In this document: positions 39,880 through 48,395 of the stretch, piece by piece
How the letters are laid out: every line of letters begins with the position of its first letter
How positions within the stretch are numbered: the first letter of the stretch is position 1
Assembly (NCBI GenBank): GCA_016791475.1
Contig: JAEUWI010000029.1
Span: 28,478-92,477 of the forward strand
DNA: 64,000 nucleotides
Direction: 5' to 3'
Source: Candidatus Hydrogenedentota bacterium
GTDB taxonomy: Bacteria > Hydrogenedentota > Hydrogenedentia > Hydrogenedentales > JAEUWI01
Translations under genes and position numbers: made by a program
Notes under the pieces: generated by a model
The model's database searches: none
What the model was told of the DNA's origin: nothing
What the model saw: only the letters and a program-made list of their open reading frames with translations

Positions 39880-41391
39880 ATGCTGCGTATTGCTCTTTTT
39901 GCCGTTCTCTGCTCAACCCTGACCGCTGTCGCGGGTACGGCGGACCCATTGACCGAGGTTGAGATTCGCTATCCCGTTTCAGGTGCGACCTTCTGGGTCG
40001 ATTCGGCACTGGGTGGCATTGTCGTACCCGTGCTGGCGGAGACGGACGCGACCGACGATACTTCGCTGGTCGAATTCTTTGTATCGCAGCAGGGCGGTGA
40101 GTTGCCGGGGCAACGTTTGGGCAGCGACTTGCAGTCGCCATATAGTCTGGAGCTGGACCTGGGCGCGGGCTATCGCTTTAACCAGGTGCTGGGCTTGAGT
40201 GTCCGCGCTACGGCCTTGAGCGATCCCACCACGCGACCGATCGCGTCCATCGAGCTGGGTTACGCGAGCGCGGAGGGAGACGGAGACGAAAACGGGCTGC
40301 CCGACCAGCCCGATAATTTTCTCGAATTTCCAGGCGACGTCTGGTTTGCCGCGGCGGGCTTCGATGTAGACGGAGTGCCCCGGACTTTTTCCTCTATGGC
40401 GATGCTGGTGCGCTCGGTTGAAAACGAAGCCTACTCGGATGTGCCGCTGATTCTGCCGAGTCTCACGGCCCCGGAGCAAGAGCTTCGGGTAACCGCATCC
40501 GCGAAGGTGATTGACGCGGGGGAGACGGGCGTATTGATTGTTCAGGCGGCTCAGGCCCTGGAGGCGCTGGTGGGGCCGGACGAAGTGGACCAATTCGCGG
40601 ATGTGCCCGCGGGCACGCTGGGTGAGGATGGGCAATATGTGGCGGTTGCCGTGGCGGAACGCACGGGCGCCGGCGAATACGCGCTGGTCCGCGATGCCGC
40701 CCTTTCGGACTTCCCTGTTTCCGTAGTGCTCGATGGACTCGCACTGAACGTCAATCGGGCCTACGGTGTCTACCGCCACCCGCTGGCCCTGCTGTCGGAC
40801 GAAGTCACCGGCCCGCGACTCGCCATACCCGATGGACAAGAATGGCAAAAGCTTGCCGAGGCGACGGTGGATGTCCATGCGGGTCGGGCAACGGTGGCGT
40901 TGGCGACCTCCGGTGTGCTTTCGGTGGTGGAGCTGAGTGCGGCCGAAGGGGAGGGCGAAGGGGAGGGCGAGGGCGAGGGCGAGGGGGAATCCAGCGACAA
41001 CCTGCTCATCAGGATTCTCGCCGCCCTGGGGTTGCTCGGATTGACCGATGGCGGCGTCGGCGGGGGAAGTCCCTGTTTCATCGCGACCGCCGCCTATGGA
41101 TCGCCTCTGGCCAGGGAAATAGATTCGCTGCGTGAATTTCGCGACCAGAGCCTTCTTAGCAACGCTGTTGGAACCGCCTTGGTGGATGTCTATTATCGTC
41201 TCAGTCCGCCCGTTGCGGACTGGGTGGCGACAAGCCCGACACTGGCCGCCCTTGTGAGGCTCGTGATTACCGCGATTCTGTTGGTATTGAACCACGCGAC
41301 TTTTGGTGTCGGAGTAACCATGGCCATTGCCGCGGGATCGATCTATCGGGGACATGGGCTTCATCGTGGTCGACGACGTGTGATTCGATGA
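39880..41391 (+). CDS. Secreted surface protein with Gly-Glu linker and CFI-box C-terminal domain
   Basis: 503 residues. Signal peptide about 1-19 (LRIALFAVLCSTLTAVAG). The ectodomain (about 20-350) starts like a bacterial Ig-type domain (EIRYPVSGATFWVDS) and holds an acidic DGDENGLPDQPDNFLEFPGD stretch. Residues 356-370 are an alternating Glu-Gly run. Near 399 begins a CFI-box C-terminal domain (CFIATAAYGSPLAREIDSLR, then FRDQSLLSNAVG and VYYRLSPPVADWV), followed by a hydrophobic helix and a basic tail. This domain type is thought to anchor proteins at the outer surface. GGAG lies about 11 bases before the ATG; a GTG at 39868 is possible. The shared Gly-Glu linker suggests the same surface assembly route as its neighbour. 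Confidence 0.75.
   Translation: MLRIALFAVLCSTLTAVAGTADPLTEVEIRYPVSGATFWVDSALGGIVVPVLAETDATDDTSLVEFFVSQQGGELPGQRLGSDLQSPYSLELDLGAGYRFNQVLGLSVRATALSDPTTRPIASIELGYASAEGDGDENGLPDQPDNFLEFPGDVWFAAAGFDVDGVPRTFSSMAMLVRSVENEAYSDVPLILPSLTAPEQELRVTASAKVIDAGETGVLIVQAAQALEALVGPDEVDQFADVPAGTLGEDGQYVAVAVAERTGAGEYALVRDAALSDFPVSVVLDGLALNVNRAYGVYRHPLALLSDEVTGPRLAIPDGQEWQKLAEATVDVHAGRATVALATSGVLSVVELSAAEGEGEGEGEGEGEGESSDNLLIRILAALGLLGLTDGGVGGGSPCFIATAAYGSPLAREIDSLREFRDQSLLSNAVGTALVDVYYRLSPPVADWVATSPTLAALVRLVITAILLVLNHATFGVGVTMAIAAGSIYRGHGLHRGRRRVIR
40945..40989 (+). repeat. In-frame GAR/GGN repeat encoding Glu-Gly run
   Basis: Fifteen codons alternate Glu and Gly with mixed codons (GAA/GAG, GGG/GGC). The run is older and less pure than the one at 39362-39433, so it is not simply a recent copy. 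Confidence 0.85.
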
Positions 41392-41442
41392 TGGCCTGCA
41401 ATTTGAAACATCGTTTCTTGGAGTTGTCAAGGCCAAACCCGC

Positions 41443-41448
41443 TATAAT
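41443..41448 (+). promoter_or_regulatory. -10 element very close to the GT-C-like gene start
   Basis: A perfect TATAAT ends 10 bases before the ATG at 41459, the same distance as the TATACT before the GT2 gene. No Shine-Dalgarno lies in front of the ATG. A TTGGAG sits 19 bases upstream, a long spacer for a -35. Confidence 0.4.
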
Positions 41449-41458
41449 CGGCGGGCAG

Positions 41459-42604
41459 ATGATGGATGAACACACCCCTTCAAATACGACGCGCAAGCCG
41501 CCCGGTCCCGCCTTCTTCATGGCGGCGCTCTTCGTCTACCTGTGTGTGGTCCATGGGCTCAGCCTGCTCAACCTGCCGTCCCCTTCGGCCAGCACGCCCT
41601 TCCAGGGTGTGAAGGCCATTCCCGACGGCGTGGAAACCGCGCTGAACGCTTTTTTCGGACGCCTTGGTGATTCACCCCGTGTGATTCAAGGGCTGGCCAT
41701 GCTGACCCTGTACGGATGCATGCTGACGCTTTTCAACCTCACGCGACGCATGGTCAAAGGCCCCGTGTGGCTCGGATCACTGGCCGCCGCCGTTTTCATG
41801 GCCCATCCCGTGAAGACCGAAGTGATGTTCAGCGCCTACGGGCTTTTCGAATTGATCGGCGCATTGCTGGCATTGCTTACACTACTTGCGTACCTGCGCC
41901 TCATTGAATCGCCGAGCGGGGCGCGTATTCTGGTGGCGTTGGCCTGCTTCACCATGGCGACTCTTCCGTTCAGTGTCAACGCCACGCTCTTCGGCGTGCT
42001 GATCATGCTGGAGTTCTTTCCGGGCACACCCGAAACTCGGAATTGGGGGCGGCTCGTGCCCTTTCTTGCCGTGGCCCTGCTGGCGAACAGTATTCACCGC
42101 GAAACGTTGTACATGGGAATGCCCGACTTCAGAGCGAATCTCGCGCCGTTGCTCCTGCTCATCTATCCCATCGGTCTGTTGCCCGACACGCTGGCGCAGC
42201 TTCAGGCGGCTCCGCTTCTGGCGTGGGCCTGGGCGCTGCTGGCGTTGGCCCTGCTGCTGGGGTCCATGGTCTGGGTCGGCAATGGCGGCTATCGTGTTGC
42301 GCTGCTGGCGTTGCTGTCTTATCGCTTTTATCCCAGTGCGGACATCATCGATCTCGCCAGTCTCGCGGGTGGGGGGCAGCTTCTGGTTCCGCTGGCTTTG
42401 GCCTGCGTCGCACTGGCGGGTTTCTGTCGCTGGCTGCTTCACTTCGAGGTGTGGGGAAAGCCCGCCATCGCCCTGACCACCATGCTCTGCATCGTCCTCT
42501 TTACGCTCCAATTTCAGGCCAACCGCGCCTATGCGAACACCGCGCGTGGGACGACTTCCGGGCCCGATGCGGTGCGGGAGATGGAAGGGGGCGGCGGTGT
42601 CTAG
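41459..42604 (+). CDS. Polytopic membrane protein, GT-C/TMTC-like
   Basis: A 381-residue protein with about nine to ten membrane segments and almost no soluble domain. The segment AAAVFMAHPVKTEVMFSAYG, then LFELIGALLALLTLLAYLRL (about residues 112-150), resembles the HP-x-HTE-x-V...GR-x-(D/E)-LL motif of TMTC/DUF1736 and ArnT/PMT-type GT-C proteins. Those proteins transfer sugars from lipid-linked donors outside the membrane. The catalytic acidic residue of the first loop is not obvious, so activity is uncertain. Its stop lies inside the start region of the GH38-like gene (eight-base overlap if GTG 42597 is used), so the two are translationally coupled. The family call is weak; the membrane topology is clear. 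Confidence 0.5.
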   Translation: MMDEHTPSNTTRKPPGPAFFMAALFVYLCVVHGLSLLNLPSPSASTPFQGVKAIPDGVETALNAFFGRLGDSPRVIQGLAMLTLYGCMLTLFNLTRRMVKGPVWLGSLAAAVFMAHPVKTEVMFSAYGLFELIGALLALLTLLAYLRLIESPSGARILVALACFTMATLPFSVNATLFGVLIMLEFFPGTPETRNWGRLVPFLAVALLANSIHRETLYMGMPDFRANLAPLLLLIYPIGLLPDTLAQLQAAPLLAWAWALLALALLLGSMVWVGNGGYRVALLALLSYRFYPSADIIDLASLAGGGQLLVPLALACVALAGFCRWLLHFEVWGKPAIALTTMLCIVLFTLQFQANRAYANTARGTTSGPDAVREMEGGGGV

Positions 42605-45600
42605 AAGCGCAATGTCGACCCTTGCCCTTGCGATTCTTGCCATCGCGGCCTGGACGCCCGCCGTCCTCGCCCAGGAGACCGTTAATACCCTGATCGATCG
42701 CGGATTCGTTGCCCACTGGCTCGTTTGTGGTCCATTCAAGTCCGACGTGCCCGGCGGTATCCTCGGGGCGCTCAAGTCGAAAGCGCCCGTTTTGGGCGAT
42801 ACCGACTACATGGCCACGGCGAGCGGTATTGCCCGAATCCGTCCCCAGCACCTGATGCGCATTCCAACCGCCGAAGGAGGCGAAGCGATCTGGCAGCAGG
42901 CGGGCACCCCGGAGGCGGAGCTTGACTTGAAGCCCTTCTTTCCTTCAAGTCCCGACGGCGTGGCCTATGCGGCGTTCTACGCCAATGCGACCCAGGGCCA
43001 GGCGATATTTCTGGACATTCAGTCACCGTTGGGTGTGCGGCTCTGGGCGAACGGATTTCCCCTCAAGGAATACGAGCCCGGCCCCTTTGAGGAGGCGGGT
43101 GTGACCCAGGTGGCGGTTCCCATGCGCCCCGGTTTGAATCTGGTGGTGATGGAGGTGCCCGGCGCGGACTATGAAGAACTGGCGCGTACTCTGGACATGA
43201 CCACGCAACAACTGACGGCCTCCGCCATGGCCAACCGGCCGCGTCTGCGGAAGACCAGCGGCTTTGCCCTGTCCGTGCGGATCCGCCCGGCGCTACCACT
43301 GGGAAAATTCTACGTGGTCCCCGAGCTCGAAGACGCGGGCACTTTTTCCGGCGGGCCGGGCGATGAGCGCCAGGACACCTGGCTCACCTTTTACAATCCT
43401 CGGGAGGCATTCACCGAGCCCATCGATGTGATCGTGTCCACCCCGGAAATGTCGCTGCCGGATCTCATCGAAGTCGAGCCCATTGATCCGCAGCGTGCCC
43501 TGCGCGTTCCGGTCGCCGTTCCGATTCAAGCACTGCCCGGGGGAGAGGCGCTGTCCGTTTCTGTCCGGCTTCACAGCGGCGGCGCGGAAGCGGCCTTCTC
43601 GGACGCCCTCGTCGTTCGTCCGGGAACAGACCAGCCGGGCATCGTCCGCGTGGTTACCGGCCATGCTCAGGAGGACGGCGCGCCCGAACTCACGGATCCC
43701 GAGCGACTGGAAGTGACCCGCAATCAACTGCTCACGTGGCGGGAGGCGGCGGGCTATGGCTTTGATTTGCGCCATGCGGCCGCATGGTACCAGCCCTTCG
43801 TGGCCCTTTCCGATCTTCGGGATGCGATGCTCACCGCGACGCAGCAGGGCGGTGCGACGGTCCGATCGACGTATGCGCCCGTGGACGAACGGATAGCGGG
43901 CGGTCCCCTGCTCTGGCGGAATCTGCAGATGGGCATGGGGATGGCTCGGGAGATACTCCAGAGTGCGACACCCCAGCACCTGCCCTGGGACGGGCCCGGG
44001 ATCGCCCCCCAGACCCCCCAGTTGCTCAGGCATGCCGGGCTCAAAGGATTTATCAGCAATGTCGACGCGGCGGGCCTTTCGCCGCTGGCGCGCATGCTCG
44101 ATCTAAGCGGCGCCAGCACGTATCATCGCCACAAGGTCGGCGTGGCCAGTCCGGGCAGCGCCGCGGATCTGCAGGAGATGGTGGCCGTTCAGCGACGCGA
44201 GTTACTCGGCCTTGGTATCCCCTCGGACGTGCTGGTCTTGAAGAATGTGGTGCCGCCCCCCGAACCCTTCTACCGGGGGAGCGTGGCCAATCTCGCCCGG
44301 GCCTTTCCCCGCATTGTACTTAACGATGGCGGCGGGGCCGCGTTCCTGGAGGAAGTTGACGCTCTGGACGAGCCTGTGCAGCGGAGCTTGCCCGCCTCCA
44401 CGGTCTATCTCAATCAGGGCACGCCGGGCGATCTGCTTGCCTGGCCCGCCTTGAAGACGGCCCATGCCCGCGCCGCCCGGCAGATGCTCGATGCGGAAGC
44501 CCTGGCCGCCATCGCGAGCCTGCAGGGGGCGGCGTACCCGCATGCCGCCATGGACCTTGCGAACCGACAACTCGCCTTCTACAGCACCCCGGCATACCTG
44601 GCGGCACCGGCCAATCGCGACGACGCGCTGGATGTCCTGGCGGGCTATCGTGAGGTGGCCGAGTTGACCGAGGACACCGCGCGACGAAGCCTCGACTTTA
44701 TCGCGGACAAGATCGACACGGCGGGATCGGCGCCCTTGAATCAGGGCGCCTTTGAGGGACTTGTTGTATTTAACCCCACGGGACGGGCGGCCACGCTTGC
44801 GGTGGAAGTCCCCCTTCCCGCCGGGGGCAGCGGCAATTTCACGTTGGTCGACTCGGCGGGAACAACGGTTCACCATGTTGTGAGCACGTATCAGCGCGCG
44901 CCGATGCTGGAGTTCGTCGCGCCCGAGGTGCCGTCCTTCGGATACAAGACGTTTTTCTTCCAGGCGGAGGGCAGCCCTTCAATCGCAGTCGATGGGGCCG
45001 ACCTCCAGATCGAGAATGATTCTCTCGCGCTATTTGTGGATCCCGACACCGGCGCAATCGCCTCCATCAGCGACAAGCGGAGCGGGCGCGATCTGCGGGG
45101 CGGTCTGATGAACCAAGTCCTGATGTTGAGCGAAGATGAAACACGGAACCAGGACGGTCGAGAGCTTTGGACCGCGCCGGCTCCGGAAGCTCTGCCCAGG
45201 CCTTCGAAAATCTCGTCGGAGCGAACCGCCTTCAGCGAGTCGATTTTCGTCACCACGGAAATTGCCGGCGGCACGATTGAGCAACGCTACACCCTGAACA
45301 CGGGCCAGCCCTGGGTGTCCTGCGAGACACGGTTGAGCGACGTGCGTCTGAACGACGCGGCGCTCTTCGCCTCTTTTCAGTTTCCAGATGCCGGGCGCAG
45401 CCTGATACTTGGCGAGCGTTTCGGCGCGGTGCTCGGCGCGCGAGGGCAGAGCGACAGCATGCTGCGCACCCATGGAAGTGACAATCCCGGCGCGACGGTA
45501 GCGTATCCCGCCCATGCCTGGGCGGCCGTAGCACCCGGCGATGTGATACAGGTCGGCTCGGACGGCGTGGTCCCCTGGGAGCCCGTGATCATCGTGCACG

Positions 45601-47447
45601 GTTCCGATCCAGTGCTCCTGGAGGCCGCCCGGGAGCTACAGGCGGCCCTTTACGCACGAGCCATCCCGTCCGTGCTTCAGGCCGATCAGCCCGTGAAACC
45701 GGACTTTCTGTGGACCGATGGCACGATTGAAATGGACAGCAACGACTACCTGTCGAAGGGCTACCACATGCGGGTGGTCATCGGCAGTCCCGATCAGAAC
45801 AGCTTTTGTCGAACCGTGCTGAATCAACTTCCGGGGGACGCCGCCGCCGCTTTTGCCGAGCGGATTACCCAGGGTGCCCGCTTGCTCATGGAGGATACCC
45901 GTGTTCCCGAGGGGATCGCGCCGGTGCCGACCCTGGTGGTCGCGGGGATCACCCCGACCCAGAGCGCGGCTCTGGCGGGAGGTATCACCAAGGCCCTCGC
46001 CGCGGGTCAGCGCTTTCTCCTGCCTCCCTCCGCCAGTCTCATGCGCCAGACCGCTCCGACACCCGAGAGCGGCGTGGCCCTCTCTTTTCCGGGTAGCATG
46101 AGCGTTTCCCAGCAAAAAGATGGACGCCTTCTGCTCGGTCTGGCCCATCGCGGCGGCTTCGAGGACACCGCGGGGGGAGCCCGACTCGCGCGCCTGATGG
46201 GAGACCTGGACTTCAGTTACGCTATTCATCCCTTTGACGGCGATTGGCGGAACGCGGATGTGCCCGCACTGGCGGCGTCCGCCGCGGCACGGGCCTGGAC
46301 CTCGGTGACGGGTATACACCCTGGTTCGTTGCCCGCGAGCCAGTCCTTCCTCGGCGCGTCCGCGCCGGGCCTCCGCATCGAGGGCCTTCGTCCCGCGGGT
46401 TTTCCCCAGACCACCAACTCCCGCGCGCCCTTTCATCCCCGAAACGGCTATACACTCCTTGCCTGGGAGAGCGTCGGTCAGCCCTGGCGCGGGACACTTG
46501 CCAGCCCCGGCGGCTTCCTGGAAGCGGGCCGTTCGGACGTCTATGATCGATCCCAGTCATCCATGCCCGTGGTCAATCGACAGCTACCCTTCGAGGCGCG
46601 TCCATTCGAGTTCCAGCCTTTGTGGTTGCTTCCGGCCGATCAGGCCCGCCGCGATCCCCTTGCGCGCCTGGGGCGTGAAGCCGATCCGCAGGGGGTAATC
46701 CACGCACGCTACTGGGAAGAACGGCGCGGGGCCGCCCCACAGCAGAATCTTCCCCTCGGCGTTCAGTTTCGCGGGACACTGAAGGGGAAATCTCCCGTAC
46801 TGGAGGTGGTGGTCAGTAATCACCTGACCGACACGCCCGTGGAGGGCATGGCGATTCTGTCGGCCTCCAGCGGGGTCACCTTCGGGCCGCAGCAGTTCTT
46901 CTTCAGTCTCACCCCGGGCCGCCAGCATGTCGAACCCGTCGAGGTGGCCTTCACCGGGGTGGGAGAAGAGGAACGGGCCATGGCCGTGGAAGCCTCGTTC
47001 GAGCGCCAGACCTACCGCGATGTCATCATGGCGAGCGAAGCTCCCTATGGCCTCGTTTTGTCCCGGAACGGAGCGCAATTGCGCGCGGAATTGCGCAATG
47101 ACAGTGGCCTGCACGCCCAGGGCTATCTGGATCTGATCACCTCGCCGGAGCACTGGGCGGAGCTTCAGAACCACCCTGAGGTTACCGCAATGCCCCGGCG
47201 CGCATCCGTCTCCGTGCCGCCCTACAAGGCCCAAACCATTATCTTCACCCTGTCGGATCCCGATGCCGCGCTGGAGGCCTGTGTCAAGCTCTCGGCCAAC
47301 GGTCGCGTGCTCTATCAGTACTTTGATCCGGATCGTGAGGGCGGCACGGATGCCCGCGTTGACGTGGAAGCCGAGCCAACCGCGGACCAGGGCCTTGCGC
47401 CCCCCCGCCCCACGGCGCCGGTCCCACCGCCCCCGCGGCGCCGTTAG
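42597..47447 (+). CDS. Giant secreted GH38 (alpha-mannosidase)-like protein with degenerate zinc site
   Basis: 1616 residues. Signal peptide about 1-26 (start GTG 42597 with GGAAGG upstream, giving Arg3 ahead of the hydrophobic core). Residues about 350-640 follow the GH38 catalytic fold: WDGPGIAPQTPQLLRHAGL (464-482) matches the WxxDxFGxSxxxPxLLxxxG motif and keeps the Asp (465). The first zinc motif (H-x-D) is reduced to HAQED at 356-360 and no HHDA motif is found. From about 722, FNPTGRAATLAVEVPLP opens a GH38 C-terminal beta-sandwich (PSFGYKTFFFQ, then IENDSLALFVDPDTGAIASI). The last 800 residues are largely beta-rich; the tail is Pro-rich. It may bind or cut mannosides by a changed mechanism. 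Coupled to the GT-C-like gene. Confidence 0.65.
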   Translation: MSRSAMSTLALAILAIAAWTPAVLAQETVNTLIDRGFVAHWLVCGPFKSDVPGGILGALKSKAPVLGDTDYMATASGIARIRPQHLMRIPTAEGGEAIWQQAGTPEAELDLKPFFPSSPDGVAYAAFYANATQGQAIFLDIQSPLGVRLWANGFPLKEYEPGPFEEAGVTQVAVPMRPGLNLVVMEVPGADYEELARTLDMTTQQLTASAMANRPRLRKTSGFALSVRIRPALPLGKFYVVPELEDAGTFSGGPGDERQDTWLTFYNPREAFTEPIDVIVSTPEMSLPDLIEVEPIDPQRALRVPVAVPIQALPGGEALSVSVRLHSGGAEAAFSDALVVRPGTDQPGIVRVVTGHAQEDGAPELTDPERLEVTRNQLLTWREAAGYGFDLRHAAAWYQPFVALSDLRDAMLTATQQGGATVRSTYAPVDERIAGGPLLWRNLQMGMGMAREILQSATPQHLPWDGPGIAPQTPQLLRHAGLKGFISNVDAAGLSPLARMLDLSGASTYHRHKVGVASPGSAADLQEMVAVQRRELLGLGIPSDVLVLKNVVPPPEPFYRGSVANLARAFPRIVLNDGGGAAFLEEVDALDEPVQRSLPASTVYLNQGTPGDLLAWPALKTAHARAARQMLDAEALAAIASLQGAAYPHAAMDLANRQLAFYSTPAYLAAPANRDDALDVLAGYREVAELTEDTARRSLDFIADKIDTAGSAPLNQGAFEGLVVFNPTGRAATLAVEVPLPAGGSGNFTLVDSAGTTVHHVVSTYQRAPMLEFVAPEVPSFGYKTFFFQAEGSPSIAVDGADLQIENDSLALFVDPDTGAIASISDKRSGRDLRGGLMNQVLMLSEDETRNQDGRELWTAPAPEALPRPSKISSERTAFSESIFVTTEIAGGTIEQRYTLNTGQPWVSCETRLSDVRLNDAALFASFQFPDAGRSLILGERFGAVLGARGQSDSMLRTHGSDNPGATVAYPAHAWAAVAPGDVIQVGSDGVVPWEPVIIVHGSDPVLLEAARELQAALYARAIPSVLQADQPVKPDFLWTDGTIEMDSNDYLSKGYHMRVVIGSPDQNSFCRTVLNQLPGDAAAAFAERITQGARLLMEDTRVPEGIAPVPTLVVAGITPTQSAALAGGITKALAAGQRFLLPPSASLMRQTAPTPESGVALSFPGSMSVSQQKDGRLLLGLAHRGGFEDTAGGARLARLMGDLDFSYAIHPFDGDWRNADVPALAASAAARAWTSVTGIHPGSLPASQSFLGASAPGLRIEGLRPAGFPQTTNSRAPFHPRNGYTLLAWESVGQPWRGTLASPGGFLEAGRSDVYDRSQSSMPVVNRQLPFEARPFEFQPLWLLPADQARRDPLARLGREADPQGVIHARYWEERRGAAPQQNLPLGVQFRGTLKGKSPVLEVVVSNHLTDTPVEGMAILSASSGVTFGPQQFFFSLTPGRQHVEPVEVAFTGVGEEERAMAVEASFERQTYRDVIMASEAPYGLVLSRNGAQLRAELRNDSGLHAQGYLDLITSPEHWAELQNHPEVTAMPRRASVSVPPYKAQTIIFTLSDPDAALEACVKLSANGRVLYQYFDPDREGGTDARVDVEAEPTADQGLAPPRPTAPVPPPPRRR

Positions 47448-47492
47448 TCCGGCCCCAGATTTTCCAACCGCACCCAGGAGAAAGCCTGCTCA

Positions 47493-48377
47493 ATGAATTA
47501 CAAAGGTATCGCCCTGTTTCTTGGCCTGAGTTACGCGCTGATTACGCTCTGCACCTTCGCAGGCGCCGCCCAGGGCCTCATCGTGTTGGAAAATCCCAAT
47601 CTGTTTCGGTATTTGATGCTCGCCGCGCTCATGGGCATTCCCGCGTTGAGCGCACTGATAGCGGGCTTTGTGTTTCCCGACGAACATTCCCGTGAACTGC
47701 CCCTCTGGCCTCTTCCGTTGCGCCCCGCGATTGGGGCGACGCTGGCCGCCCCGGTGTTGTTCGGTCTGTCGTACACCCTGGCCACCCTGTTCGGGTTCAC
47801 CCAGCCCCAATGGAGTCTGGGCGGCCTTATGAATCGGGTTACGGCCCAACTCAGCACACCCTTGTCGCCGGAGGTGGAGTCGGCGGCCCCCGCCGTTGCC
47901 CTAATCGCTTACCCGATTTTCAGTATTCTGGTCGGCGCAACCCTGTTTGCCTTCCTCGCGGTGGGGAGCGAGATGGGCTGGCGCGCCTACCTGCTGCCCC
48001 GGCTGGAAACGCTCGGCCGTCCCGCCGCCACGTTGATAACGGGTCTCTGCTGGGGGCTTTGGTTTCTGCCTCTGGTCTACGCGTGGCACCAGGAAGTGCA
48101 ATTGCCCGGTTTCCCGGGAGCCGTGCTTCGGATCCTGGCGCTCGCCGTGGTCTTGTCGTTCTTTCTCGCGGGTATCCTGCGGCGGACGGGGCACATTGGC
48201 GTTTGCGCCATGGCGCTTGGTGCGTTCGCCGGCCAGGACAGCGGGATCTGGGGGCATCTTTTTGAACAGTCCACCGCGCCCTGGACGGGAACGGCGGGCT
48301 GGGTCAATATAGTCGTGTGGGGACTTGCCGCATTCGCAATATCGCGCTGGGGTGCCGGAAAAGACCTAAATAAATGA
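47493..48377 (+). CDS. CPBP (Abi/Rce1-like) family membrane protein, catalytic residues lost
   Basis: A 294-residue protein with about eight membrane segments and the CPBP core GSEMGWRAYLLPRLETLG at about 158-175, then CWGLWFLPL at 186-194. Active family members have EExxxR and, in the next helix, a catalytic His in (F/W)xxWHLPL. Here the first Glu is Ser159 (Glu160 and Arg164 remain) and the His is Phe191. So peptidase activity is unlikely, and the protein may be a pseudoprotease or binding partner. AGGAGAA precedes the ATG (45-base gap from the GH38-like gene), so the three genes from 41459 form one unit. CPBP proteins often accompany peptide or surface-protein maturation systems. Confidence 0.75.
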   Translation: MNYKGIALFLGLSYALITLCTFAGAAQGLIVLENPNLFRYLMLAALMGIPALSALIAGFVFPDEHSRELPLWPLPLRPAIGATLAAPVLFGLSYTLATLFGFTQPQWSLGGLMNRVTAQLSTPLSPEVESAAPAVALIAYPIFSILVGATLFAFLAVGSEMGWRAYLLPRLETLGRPAATLITGLCWGLWFLPLVYAWHQEVQLPGFPGAVLRILALAVVLSFFLAGILRRTGHIGVCAMALGAFAGQDSGIWGHLFEQSTAPWTGTAGWVNIVVWGLAAFAISRWGAGKDLNK

Positions 48378-48395
48378 GCGGAGGGATTCGACGGT

